A stretch of DNA of 64,000 nt, taken from G963422745 sp965214285 (lineage in GTDB: Bacteria; Actinomycetota; Acidimicrobiia; Acidimicrobiales; Aldehydirespiratoraceae). This document shows, piece by piece, positions 55,983 to 64,000 of the stretch. Location of the stretch: contig OZ243946.1 of NCBI GenBank assembly GCA_965214285.1, forward strand, positions 2,852,001 to 2,916,000, in the 5' to 3' direction. Each line of letters begins with the position of its first letter. Positions within the stretch are counted from its first letter, which is position 1. Both the position numbers and the translations under genes were made by a program. The notes under the pieces are model-generated. The model was not told the DNA's origin and ran no database searches. It saw only the letters and a list, made by a program, of their open reading frames with translations.

Positions 55983-56567
55983 TCAGAACAGTGCCTGCCG
56001 GAATGGCCACTTCCAATCATCCTGAATAATCGGCTCGGGGTCCAAGAGCCAGGCAGCCTCAAACAGTAGCGTTACATCCCTCAATAGCTCGCCGACTTCG
56101 TCAATGGCTTGATCCAGCTCCCCATATGTTGGCGTTTCCTCCAACTCACGACTATCGATGTGCGCAATGGTCCTGTTGGCATAGCTGCGGATAGCTTCTG
56201 ACCTTTCGGTTAACCGTCTCACCCCATCTTGGTTCTTGGCCAGGCTAAATTGTCCGTCATTGTCCCCGAAGTACTCGTCAAAGCCCGACCTGCCGCGATG
56301 AATCCAGTGCGGCTCAACATCATCGCGTCCTCTAGTATAGAGGGCGACATGCCGATCTCGATTCATAACCGACGGATTCCGACCAATATTCTTGAGGAGT
56401 CGACCAAGCGAGACAGTAGACCCATCTGCTTCCGGTTCCGTAATTCGCCGTACAGCCATCACCTGACCAGCAACGTATAGATCGGTGTAGTGCGCCAAGA
56501 ACACGCCACCGTCATGGTTTCGAAGCGCATCATCCATATCGCGCCAGATTGCCCGATTATGAAACAT
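55983..56567 (-). CDS. AbiU2-like HEPN protein; start uncertain
   Basis: The 194-residue predicted product has LYVAGQVMAVRRITEPEADG, STVSLGRLLKNIGRNPSVM and YANRTIAHIDSREL, the pattern of AbiU2-type HEPN proteins (helix, Ser-Leu-x-x-L, then R-x3-H). Coding-like sequence extends 41 codons further upstream without any ATG, GTG or TTG (it includes RCKRHFEEVNTTAPAADHDK) to the TGA of the TcmP gene in the same frame. So either a start was lost, a frameshift occurred or the two genes were once fused. GC is low, suggesting transfer. Confidence 0.65.
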   Translation of the reverse strand: MFHNRAIWRDMDDALRNHDGGVFLAHYTDLYVAGQVMAVRRITEPEADGSTVSLGRLLKNIGRNPSVMNRDRHVALYTRGRDDVEPHWIHRGRSGFDEYFGDNDGQFSLAKNQDGVRRLTERSEAIRSYANRTIAHIDSRELEETPTYGELDQAIDEVGELLRDVTLLFEAAWLLDPEPIIQDDWKWPFRQALF

Positions 56568-56690
56568 GTTGTGGACCTGTCGCTTGATCTGCTCGAGCCA
56601 CTCACTCCACTTCTCGTGCAGCTTGTCGTGGTCAGCAGCAGGAGCGGTCGTGTTGACCTCCTCGAAGTGTCGCTTGCATCGTTGCAGGGA

Positions 56691-57836
56691 TCATTGGTCC
56701 TCCTCGGGCGGCCGAAAGCGGAGTTTCGTTCCAGGGGGATAGGTCAGGCGCCGCTTGCGCTCCGACTCACAAACGATGACGTCCTGCTTCTCCAGATCCC
56801 TGAGCACCCCCTTGTAGTGGGCCGTCTTGTAGTAGGTGTCCTCGATCACGAACTGCTCGACAGCATCCACTGACACCACCTGCCCGGCAAAGTGCTCGCA
56901 CAGCGCTTCCATAAGCGGGCTGAAGTCGGGAGTCTCGCCGAACATCACCTGCTGACTCCCTGCATAGCCACTGAAACGGACGCCCGCCACCTGATCGATC
57001 GCCCACATGGCGTCTTTCATGACCTGAAGGCCCTTGGGGTGGCGCGTCCCGAACATCAAGAAGTAGGCCGTACGTCGGCGTCCGACATCCATCATCTCGA
57101 AGCTCCGGACGAAGCGAAATCCGCCGACTTCCCGCAGCTGATGCTCGTAGAGGTTGCGAAGAAAGGACTTCCGGTCATCGCCAGTCAGAGCAGCGGCTTG
57201 TCGATGCTCGGCTTCGGAGGTGCCGAAGAGTTCTGTGAAGTGCCGCTGGACACTCGGCTGCTCAACCCCGACAAAGCGGTTCATGTGGCCGTACATGAAA
57301 TTGAAGAGCACCTCGCACTTGTCCGAAGCAAGCAATTCCCCGATCAGATCGAGCGGCACGCCCGACCAGCCAAAGGGGTCGATGAAAGCCAAGGTTGGAG
57401 CAAGCTGACGACCCTGTCCGCGAGCCGCAGTGATCACATCAGTAGCCACCGCTGCGAACTCCTCGTTGACCGACTCGACCTTCACGTTGGACGGCTTGCC
57501 TCCGACTCTGTCTCGCCAGAATCGATCCAGTTCCTGCTGCAGGCGCAAGAAACGGTCTGGATCAGCTTCCACAAACAGGAAGACGAACTCGGTTCGTGAC
57601 AGCTGATCGAAGTGGGAATGATCAACCAGCGTCCTGATGGCGATGAGCGGAGAACCGGGCTCACCCCCCTCGTAGACGCCCGGTCCGGCGAAACCGTCCA
57701 GGAACACGGCCCGACGATTGAAGCCTTGAGCGGTCAGGATCGGGAACCAGGCACCGAGGTAGCGGCGAAGCAGCTCGTGCTTGGCCAGCGTGTGCTCCTC
57801 GATTGGCCATACTGTCTCCTTGGGCAACTTCACCAC
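56691..57836 (-). CDS. Three-Cys-motif partner protein (TcmP family)
   Basis: The 381-residue protein matches the TcmP family: an N-terminal HTLAKHELLRRYLGAWFPIL and LDGFAGPGVYEGGEPGSPLI, with PTLAFIDPFGWSGVPLDLI (a Rossmann methyltransferase-like segment) and a YEHQLREVGGFRFVRSFEM region. The family is found next to Gp37/Gp68-type DUF5131 genes, as here 25 bp upstream on the same strand. Its function is not established; the nucleotide-fold is visible. The stop codon is in frame with the next gene's coding region. Confidence 0.88.
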   Translation of the reverse strand: MVKLPKETVWPIEEHTLAKHELLRRYLGAWFPILTAQGFNRRAVFLDGFAGPGVYEGGEPGSPLIAIRTLVDHSHFDQLSRTEFVFLFVEADPDRFLRLQQELDRFWRDRVGGKPSNVKVESVNEEFAAVATDVITAARGQGRQLAPTLAFIDPFGWSGVPLDLIGELLASDKCEVLFNFMYGHMNRFVGVEQPSVQRHFTELFGTSEAEHRQAAALTGDDRKSFLRNLYEHQLREVGGFRFVRSFEMMDVGRRRTAYFLMFGTRHPKGLQVMKDAMWAIDQVAGVRFSGYAGSQQVMFGETPDFSPLMEALCEHFAGQVVSVDAVEQFVIEDTYYKTAHYKGVLRDLEKQDVIVCESERKRRLTYPPGTKLRFRPPEEDQ

Positions 57837-57861
57837 TCCTCCGCCAGTTCGACGCCTGGAC

Positions 57862-58644
57862 CTACGCTACCTGGGCGGCGAGGGGGGTGGGCAGGGCGTT
57901 GTGGTGGGTGCCGTCGAGTTCGCGGCCGCCGGCCTTGGGGGTCCTGCCGCCCCACTGCTTGAAGAAGAACGCCACGTTCGCCTCGTCGCACTGGTCGCGC
58001 AGGTCGCGGACCCAGGCCTCCTCCATCCGCCGGGCGTTCGGGCCGGACTCGCCGCCAGCGATCAGCCAGCCGATCCCATCCAGGTCGAGGCCCGGCAGCG
58101 GCCCGAGCAGCGGCTCGGCGCTCACGAAGCGCATCGCAGCCTCGACCGAACGCAGGTGGTCCAGCCGGAAGGCGTAGCGGGAGGTCTCCACGCTCACCCC
58201 CATCCACACGTTGTCCGGCCAGTCCAGCTCGCCAGCCAGCGCGGCCAGGCGCTTCGAGCGCTTGGTGAGCACCTGGTAGGTGTGCTGTGGAGTCTCGGCC
58301 ATCACCTCGAACACCCGCCGGATGAACTCCAGCGGCACCTCGGGGTGGAACAGGTCGCTCATCGAGTTCACGAACACCACCCGCGGCGACCGCCAGCGGT
58401 AGGGCGCAGCGAGCGTGTCGGCATGCAGGGTCAGCGCGAAGCCGGGGCCGCTGGTCCGAGGGTCGCCGTCGTTGCGGTACTTGGCCTGCCCCATGGCCTG
58501 CAGGCGCTTGGCCAGCGTGAGCGCGTAGCAGTTGTCGCAGCCCGGCGAGGTCTTGTCGCAGCCCGTGGTCGGGTTCCACGTCACCTCCGTCCACTCGATG
58601 CCGGACCGATCAGCCACAGCCGCATTCTCCCACGTCGATTCCAT
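57862..58644 (-). CDS. DUF5131 (Gp37/Gp68) three-Cys-motif protein
   Basis: The 260-residue protein has SGIEWTEVTWNPTTGCDKTS and PGCDNCYA: the three cysteines C-x6-C-x2-C that could bind an iron-sulfur cluster, and GVSVETSRYAFRLDHL further on. It is the phage Gp37/Gp68 type. TcmP is its usual neighbour. Possible starts are ATG at 58644 and GTG at 58617, the latter with GGGAG nine nt upstream and agreeing better with the family N-terminus. Enzymatic role unknown; radical SAM-like chemistry is one proposal. Confidence 0.87.
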   Translation of the reverse strand: MESTWENAAVADRSGIEWTEVTWNPTTGCDKTSPGCDNCYALTLAKRLQAMGQAKYRNDGDPRTSGPGFALTLHADTLAAPYRWRSPRVVFVNSMSDLFHPEVPLEFIRRVFEVMAETPQHTYQVLTKRSKRLAALAGELDWPDNVWMGVSVETSRYAFRLDHLRSVEAAMRFVSAEPLLGPLPGLDLDGIGWLIAGGESGPNARRMEEAWVRDLRDQCDEANVAFFFKQWGGRTPKAGGRELDGTHHNALPTPLAAQVA

Positions 58645-58884
58645 GCACGACGACCTTAGAGACGGGGTGTGACAGTCTCACCGGCCAGCGCCCGGCTCGG
58701 TCGTCAGCAGCAGCGCCTTCCGCCAGCCCGGCACAGCGATGCGACAGCCCCATTCGGCATTGCCAGACCTGCGCTCGGATCGATCGTTCGCCTGACGCGG
58801 CCGTGCCCGGTTCAGGCGAGTCGCCCATGCCAGCAGCGTCGTAGGCGGGCTGCCCATCGGCTAGTCCCGCCCCTTGCAACCGGC
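58645..58884. other. Intergenic spacer, nothing identified
   Basis: 240 bp between the DUF5131 start and the hsdM stop, both on the minus strand. No RNA, repeat or convincing promoter was seen; it should contain the promoter of the DUF5131-TcmP unit. Confidence 0.6.
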
Positions 58885-60426
58885 TCAGCCGGGCTCGGCC
58901 GCGCCCGGTTCGGGCGGGTCGGCCAGGCCAGCAGCGGCATCGGCGGGGCGCTCGGCCGCCTCGGAGGCCTCGGCGTCGGCCGCGGGGGCTTCGGTCGCTT
59001 CCGCTGGGACGGATTCGAGGCTGTCGGCCAGAGCGCGGAACTCCTCCAGCGCGGCCTCCAAGTCCTCCACGATCTCAGCGGCGATCACATCAGGCGCGGG
59101 CAGGTTGTCGGTGTCCTCCAGGCTCTCGTCGCGTAGCCAGAACACGTCGAGGCTCACCTTGTCGCGCTCCATCAGCTCCTCGTAGCCGTACCGCTTGAAC
59201 CGCTCCGACTCCTCACGCAGATGCCGCTCCCCGGCCTTGTAGCACGCCACGAAGTCGTCGAGATCGGCACGGGTGATCGGGTTCTGCTTGAGCGTGAAGT
59301 GCTTGTTGGTCCGCAGGTCGTACACCCACAGGTCCCTGGTCCAGGCCCGCTCGGCGCCCTCCCGGCGCTCGAAGAACAACACGTTGGCCTTCACGCCCTG
59401 GGCGTAGAAGATGCCCGTCGGCAGGCGCAGCAGCGTGTGCACCTCGCAGTCGTGCAGCAGCCGACGGCGAATGGTCTCGCCGGCGCCCGCCTCGAAGAGT
59501 ACGTTGTCGGGCACCACCACCGCAGCGCTCCCGCCAATCCGCAGCAGCCCCACGATGTGCTGCACGAAGTTGAGCTGCTTGTTGCGGGTGGCGGTCCAGA
59601 AGTTCTCCCGCTCGTAGCTGTCCGACGACGACCGCCCGAACGGCGGGTTCGACAGCACCATGTCGAAGCGCACCCCCGGGTCGTCGCGCAGAGCGTCGTC
59701 GACGTGTACCGGCGAGTCGGACTCGGGGCTCTCGATGCCGTGCAGCAGCATGTTCATGGCGCACAGCCGGGCCGGCAGCTCGGCGATCTCCCAGCCGGTG
59801 AACGCCCCGGAGCGCAGATGCTCGCGCTGGTCGGGATCGAGCGGCGAGTAGCGCTGCACGATCGACTCGTAGGCCCCGAGGAAGAACCCGCCGGTGCCGC
59901 ACGCCGGGTCGCAGATGCGATCGGCCGGCTCGGGCTGCATCACGTCTACGATGGCAGAGATCAGCGCCCGTGGCGTGAAGTACTGGCCCGCTCCCCTGGC
60001 GCCCTCGCGGGCGGTCTTCTCGATCAGGCCCTCATAGGCGTCGCCCTTGAGATCGGCGCTGAGGCTGAGCCACTCGTGGTCGTCGATGAAGTCCTTGATG
60101 AGCTGCTCTAGCTTGGCGGGATTCTGGACCTTGTTGCGTGCCTTGCGGAAGACGACGCCGAGCATGCTGTGGCCGCTGCCGAGCCTGGAGAGCATCTCGT
60201 TGTAGTGGACCTCCAGGTCGATGCCGGACCGGCTCAGCAGCGACTGCCAGTCGAGGCCCTCGGGCACCACCCGCTCGCCGAGGAGCCTGCGCTGCTCGTC
60301 GGCCATCTTCAAGAACAGCAGGTAGGTGAGCTGTTCGAGGTAGTCGCCGTAGGACAGGCCGTCGTCTCGCAGGACATCGCAGAAGTCCCAGAGCCGCTGG
60401 ACGAGAGCCTTCGGATCGGCGGTCAT
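58885..60426 (-). CDS. hsdM: Type I restriction-modification system, modification subunit HsdM
   Basis: The 513-residue N6-adenine methyltransferase has an HsdM N-terminal helical domain (LWDFCDVLRDDGLSYGDYLE), then DPACGTGGFFLGA (SAM motif I) and the catalytic SNPPFGR (motif IV). GAGQYFTPRALI precedes motif I, typical of HsdM. The C-terminus is Ala/Glu-rich. It forms a complex with HsdS and methylates adenine at the target set by HsdS. Its ATG overlaps the hsdS stop by 4 bp. Order here is hsdR, hsdS, hsdM in transcription. Confidence 0.95.
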   Translation of the reverse strand: MTADPKALVQRLWDFCDVLRDDGLSYGDYLEQLTYLLFLKMADEQRRLLGERVVPEGLDWQSLLSRSGIDLEVHYNEMLSRLGSGHSMLGVVFRKARNKVQNPAKLEQLIKDFIDDHEWLSLSADLKGDAYEGLIEKTAREGARGAGQYFTPRALISAIVDVMQPEPADRICDPACGTGGFFLGAYESIVQRYSPLDPDQREHLRSGAFTGWEIAELPARLCAMNMLLHGIESPESDSPVHVDDALRDDPGVRFDMVLSNPPFGRSSSDSYERENFWTATRNKQLNFVQHIVGLLRIGGSAAVVVPDNVLFEAGAGETIRRRLLHDCEVHTLLRLPTGIFYAQGVKANVLFFERREGAERAWTRDLWVYDLRTNKHFTLKQNPITRADLDDFVACYKAGERHLREESERFKRYGYEELMERDKVSLDVFWLRDESLEDTDNLPAPDVIAAEIVEDLEAALEEFRALADSLESVPAEATEAPAADAEASEAAERPADAAAGLADPPEPGAAEPG

Positions 60427-61751
60427 GTTGCCCAGGCGGACGCTGGCGGCAAATCGTTGACGCTGGCAGGCATCTGGAGCTCCGGCGCTGATACGCGTTT
60501 GTCTGAGGTGAGCCTGCCGGAGAAGGCGGCAGCGAGAATTGACCGACGCAGTGCCCTGCCCTCAGCGATGGCACGCTGAATCTGCTGTTCCTGCCTGTCG
60601 AGGGTATCCAGCGCAGATCCAGTCTGCTCCACAATCTGATCCTGAACCTTGCTAGGCGGAATAGGGAACTCGACGGAACGGAAACGACCCAATGTCAGGT
60701 GAGCGATATTGGTCGTAATCGTGGACTCCTTCTTGAACCGCCCAGCGTGCATGTGACGGCGGAAGACGAGCAACGCCCACTCGACTGAAATTCCATCGTG
60801 TGGAATGAAGCGGATGAGGCTGTTGGTGAACGCGACGTCGGCTGGCTCACCTCGGTAGATGGCCGGTCGACCAAGCCATTCGGGCGTCTGGCCTTCATTC
60901 AGGAGAATGTCGCCGTTGCGAAGCTTGAACCTCTCGAACTCCTGCGGCTCGAAGTTCATCGACATCACGTCTGACGAATCGATCCTGTCCTCGAACACAT
61001 TGGCCACGCGGAGATAGGGCTTCATGTTCGATCCGTGGTGATTCTTCGGTGAGCGCTGCCGGCCCAGTCCAGATGTACCTGCCTCCTTGACGGTGGTCCA
61101 TGACCACTCGGGTCGTTGGGTCTCATCGGGAACAGCTTCGACGATGATGCGGCGGCGGAGGGTCTCGCAGAGGCGGCCTGCCTTCTCCAAGCTAGCCTCC
61201 GCGGCGTCGAGCCGGGAGAAGTGCTCCTCGAGAACCTTGACGATCTGGTCCTGTTCGTCCCTTTCGGGCATGGGGATTGGCAGATCGCTCAGCGTGCGAG
61301 ACGAAAGGTGCTTCACGGTCACAGCGGACGTCACCTTGTGAATCTCATCGAGATACGGCTGCAGGACGTGAGCCAGGAACTCCTGTGAATACACCTCGTC
61401 GGACCGTACGCGCAGCCTGCAGACGCGCTGGTTCAGCAGCGAAGGCGACCCTGTCCACGTGGCAGCTCTGAAGTCCCCGTCCATTCCAACCAGCAAATCT
61501 CCGTGAACCACAACATGCCGCTCCTCGTACTCGCCGTCGAAGTGAGTGGAGGCTTCAGGCTGACCCACGTCCCGAATCCGGATGAGCGGCATCCCTCTCT
61601 GCTCGTTGTTGAACAGCGCCGACTTGTAGGCAGCGCCGTTCGTGATTTCAGCAACCTCGCCCAGGCAAATGCGCTGCCACTCCGGGGCGATCTTCAAGAG
61701 CGGAGAGGTCGAATTGGCAACTATCTCGGCGGGTGGCACACGAAGTGTCAT
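60423..61751 (-). CDS. hsdS: Type I restriction-modification system, specificity subunit HsdS
   Basis: The 442-residue protein has two target-recognition domains separated by a long helical spacer: TRD1 (about 20-190, with LGEVAEITNGAAYKSALF and LPIPMPERDEQDQIVKVLEE) and TRD2 (about 225-395, TTVKEAGTSGLGRQ, FRSVEFPIPPSKVQDQIVEQ). These are the standard HsdS restriction_endonuclease_S repeats. Target sequence cannot be predicted. ATG 61749-61751 overlaps the hsdR stop by 4 bp. Confidence 0.95.
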   Translation of the reverse strand: MTLRVPPAEIVANSTSPLLKIAPEWQRICLGEVAEITNGAAYKSALFNNEQRGMPLIRIRDVGQPEASTHFDGEYEERHVVVHGDLLVGMDGDFRAATWTGSPSLLNQRVCRLRVRSDEVYSQEFLAHVLQPYLDEIHKVTSAVTVKHLSSRTLSDLPIPMPERDEQDQIVKVLEEHFSRLDAAEASLEKAGRLCETLRRRIIVEAVPDETQRPEWSWTTVKEAGTSGLGRQRSPKNHHGSNMKPYLRVANVFEDRIDSSDVMSMNFEPQEFERFKLRNGDILLNEGQTPEWLGRPAIYRGEPADVAFTNSLIRFIPHDGISVEWALLVFRRHMHAGRFKKESTITTNIAHLTLGRFRSVEFPIPPSKVQDQIVEQTGSALDTLDRQEQQIQRAIAEGRALRRSILAAAFSGRLTSDKRVSAPELQMPASVNDLPPASAWAT

Positions 61752-64000
61752 GCTGCGAGGGCCTCGGTGAGTTCGTCGAGCAGCGGGGCGAGGTCGTTGC
61801 CGAACAACTGCCGTGCGCGGCCGAGGCCGCCGTGCTCGCTGAACGGCGGCTCGGCAAGGTCCCGCGGCGCAATCGTGAGGCTGGAGGCGAGGCGATCCCG
61901 GATCAGTCGCAGGTACCCGAGCTGATCCTCGCTGAATCTGCGACCCGCGTTGTCTTGCCCGAGCAGCCACGCCTCGAAGCGCTCTTCGACCAGATCGGGA
62001 TAGGCGACCAGCTCGTCCACGTCGCCCAGGGCATAGCGCACCAGGCTCACCAGGTCGGTGTTGACACGCCGGCCCGAGCCTCGCACCTTGCCGGCGTCGA
62101 GAATCTCATAGGCCTCCCATAGCAGGTCGGGCGTCCAGCTCCGGGGCGGGCGGGCGATGGCATTGACCAGCTCCCGGATGTCGGCATAGGTGAGCCCGCG
62201 ACCGTAGCGCTGGCTGTAGAGAATCTCCAGGGCGGTGATCTCGTCACGGTTGTCTTCGATGAACTGCCGCCACGACTCCACCGTACGGCGCGCCCGGTCG
62301 GTGGCGTCCTTGGAGAACTCGCCCGAGATCACCCGGTCCTTGGAGGCGGCGTCGATGACCTGCTCGTAGCTGCGCCGCATCTCCGCGAGCTTCTCGCGCA
62401 GCTCCGAGCTGCCGGCGAGCGGCTGCAGCGCCTCGCTCACGATCCGCTTGCGGGCCTCGGCCACCTGCTCCGGCCCCGGTTCGTCGAGACCTGCGGCGGC
62501 CTGTGCCTCGGCGTGGTGGCGGTCGGGATCCAAGGCGTCGACCAGCCGGCTGCTCAGCTCGGCCAGGCTCACGCCCGCCACCGCCTCGATCTCTGCACGG
62601 TCGGCGCCGCTGATCCGCTTGTCGAGCCGGGCCAGGCGCGACGCCAGCGACGACACCACAGCCTCGTCCGTCACGCCGAGGCCGATCTGGTTCAAGAGCC
62701 TGTCGAAGCTCACGCCGTGGCGGCGCTCCAGGGGAACCGTGTCGTGCAGCGCAGTGTCGGTCACGCCGACCGCATCGACGATCACGAACCGGTCCTTGGC
62801 GGCGGCGTCGGGGGTGACAGTGCGCAGCTCGTCGCCGCTGATCACGCGCACGCCGCGGCCCTTCATCTGCTCGAAGAAGTTGCGGCTGCGGACCATGCGC
62901 ATGAACACCACGCACTCGATGGCCTTCACGTCGGTGCCGGTGGCGATCATGTCGACGGTGACCGCGATGCGGGTGGGGTAGCTGGTGCGGAATGCCTGGA
63001 GCAGCTCCTCGGGCTTGCGGCCGGACTCGGCGGACTTGTAGGTGATCTTCACCGCGCCCTCATTCGACAGGCCGAACTCGGAGCGCACGATCTGCACGAT
63101 GTCGTCGGCGTGGCTGTCGTCCTTGGCGAAGATCAGGGTCTTGGGTATGTGGGCGAGGCGGCCGTCGTCGGTGCGGGTGCGGTCACCGAACATCTTCGGC
63201 AGCGAGTCGCGCAAGGTGGCGACGATGGTGCGGATCTGGTCGACGGCGACGACCTTGCGGTCGAGCTCGGCGGGGTCGTAGTCGATGTCTTCGTCGATGC
63301 GCTCGAAGCGCTGCGAGCGGGTCTCGCGGTCTCGGAACTCGGTGACCATGCCGGCCTCGACGGTGCTGCCGGACTCGCTGATCTCGGTGCGGATGCGGAA
63401 CACGTCGAAATCGACGTTCACCCGGTCGGCCACCGCCCGCTCGTGGCCGTACTCCATCACCAGGTTCTGGTCGAAGAACCCGAAGGTCTGCTTGCCGGGC
63501 GTGGCGGTGAGGCCGATCAGGAAGGCGTCGAAGTACTCCAGCACCTGGCGCCACACGCCGTAGATCGAGCGGTGGCACTCGTCGACGATGATCACGTCGT
63601 AGGACTCGATCGGCAGCGCCGGGTTGTAGGCGACCTCCACGGACTGCTCGGGGGCGGTCTCGAAGCCGGTCTGCTCGTCGATGCTCTCGTCGAGCTCGGT
63701 GCCGCGCAGGATCGAGTAGATGCGCTGGATGGTGGCCACGTGCACCTTGGTGGCGGCCTCCTCTGAGATGCGCAAGGCCGAGGAGTCGAGGCGGCGGGCG
63801 TGGTAGAGCTCGGTGAACTTGCGGCCGTCGTCGGGGGTCTCGAAGCCCTGGAACTCTCGGATCGCCTGGCGGCCGAGGTTGGCCCGGTCGACCAGGAACA
63901 GGATGCGGGTGGCGCCGGCGTGGCGCAGCAGGCGGTAGGCGACATTGGCGGCGGTGAAGGTCTTGCCAGAGCCGGTGGCCATCTGGATCAGCGCCCTGGG
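61748..64000 (-). CDS. hsdR: Type I restriction subunit HsdR, N-terminal part outside window
   Basis: The visible 750 residues begin inside the motor domain: ALIQMATGSGKTFTAANVAY (Walker A), VIIVDECHRSIYG (DEAD/DECH motif II), LIGLTATPGKQTFGFFD (motif III), RIAVTVDMIATGTDVK (motif V) and MKGRGVRVISG (motif VI-like). The N-terminal nuclease domain is beyond the right edge. The C-terminal third has helical sequences (IREFQGFE..., YGRGLTYADIRELVNAIARP). HsdR uses ATP to pull DNA and cut it. Genes hsdR-hsdS-hsdM overlap by 4 bp each. Confidence 0.95.
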   Translation of the reverse strand, partial: PRALIQMATGSGKTFTAANVAYRLLRHAGATRILFLVDRANLGRQAIREFQGFETPDDGRKFTELYHARRLDSSALRISEEAATKVHVATIQRIYSILRGTELDESIDEQTGFETAPEQSVEVAYNPALPIESYDVIIVDECHRSIYGVWRQVLEYFDAFLIGLTATPGKQTFGFFDQNLVMEYGHERAVADRVNVDFDVFRIRTEISESGSTVEAGMVTEFRDRETRSQRFERIDEDIDYDPAELDRKVVAVDQIRTIVATLRDSLPKMFGDRTRTDDGRLAHIPKTLIFAKDDSHADDIVQIVRSEFGLSNEGAVKITYKSAESGRKPEELLQAFRTSYPTRIAVTVDMIATGTDVKAIECVVFMRMVRSRNFFEQMKGRGVRVISGDELRTVTPDAAAKDRFVIVDAVGVTDTALHDTVPLERRHGVSFDRLLNQIGLGVTDEAVVSSLASRLARLDKRISGADRAEIEAVAGVSLAELSSRLVDALDPDRHHAEAQAAAGLDEPGPEQVAEARKRIVSEALQPLAGSSELREKLAEMRRSYEQVIDAASKDRVISGEFSKDATDRARRTVESWRQFIEDNRDEITALEILYSQRYGRGLTYADIRELVNAIARPPRSWTPDLLWEAYEILDAGKVRGSGRRVNTDLVSLVRYALGDVDELVAYPDLVEERFEAWLLGQDNAGRRFSEDQLGYLRLIRDRLASSLTIAPRDLAEPPFSEHGGLGRARQLFGNDLAPLLDELTEALAA

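Noticed and set aside
1..64000. tRNA, rRNA, insertion sequence or integrase genes
   Set aside because: I looked for typical transposase or recombinase motifs and tRNA-like clover patterns and found none that I could support.

Overview
The window is high-GC DNA (about 70 percent in most genes, with a matching codon pattern) from an actinobacterium. Three F420-type LLM oxidoreductases, two SRPBCC/nitroreductase-type proteins, a SCO6745-like protein, haloalkane dehalogenase, PhyH dioxygenase, carotenoid oxygenase and many short or leaderless starts suggest an Acidimicrobiia-like or related lineage. That placement is inference; there is no rRNA or marker gene here. No tRNA, rRNA or CRISPR array was seen.

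Positions 1-27.7 kb are ordinary chromosomal metabolism in short alternating transcription units: HpcH/HpaI aldolase (cut by the edge), PLP decarboxylase, haloalkane dehalogenase, carotenoid oxygenase, thiolase, transporters (EamA, two MFS, SulP), a DsbB/TlpA redox pair, a nitroreductase-SRPBCC fusion, PhyH dioxygenase, three LLM oxidoreductases, class I aldolase, acyl-CoA dehydrogenase-like flavoenzyme, GlcD-like oxidase, pterin dehydratase, thioesterase and enoyl-CoA hydratase.

Positions 27.8-35.1 kb hold a lower-GC four-gene minus-strand operon: a large protein with a J-domain-like segment whose HPD is DPD, a secreted-stalk/single-TM protein, an Hsp70 with intact ATPase motifs, and a second Hsp70 in which all four classic nucleotide-binding motifs are altered. 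I read this as a membrane-linked dual-Hsp70 machine with one pseudo-ATPase partner.

Positions 35.3-44.9 kb are a toxin-antitoxin island: an AbiEi-like gene with a truncated direct-repeat copy flanking a HEPN-like gene, two HEPN/MNT pairs, and a tandem array of five excisionase-type antitoxin paralogues with one intact PIN toxin, one frameshifted PIN toxin, one intact 56-residue membrane peptide and one frameshifted copy of it.

Positions 45-50.5 kb carry a 1049-residue protein of unknown function and a DUF262/DUF1524 (GmrSD-like) protein fused to an AlbA_2 domain. Positions 50.5-55.5 kb carry two NYN-domain ribonuclease-like genes plus a truncated third, interleaved with six copies of a cassette which on the minus strand has a constant-spaced promoter, a roughly 62-nt RNA with a UUCG-loop hairpin and a GNRA-loop terminator, and an upstream dyad. 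This repeated RNA cassette is the least explained structure in the window. Positions 55.5-64 kb continue as a defence island: orphan antitoxin, AbiU2/HEPN-like gene, TcmP with its DUF5131 partner, and a type I restriction operon hsdR-hsdS-hsdM that runs off the right edge.
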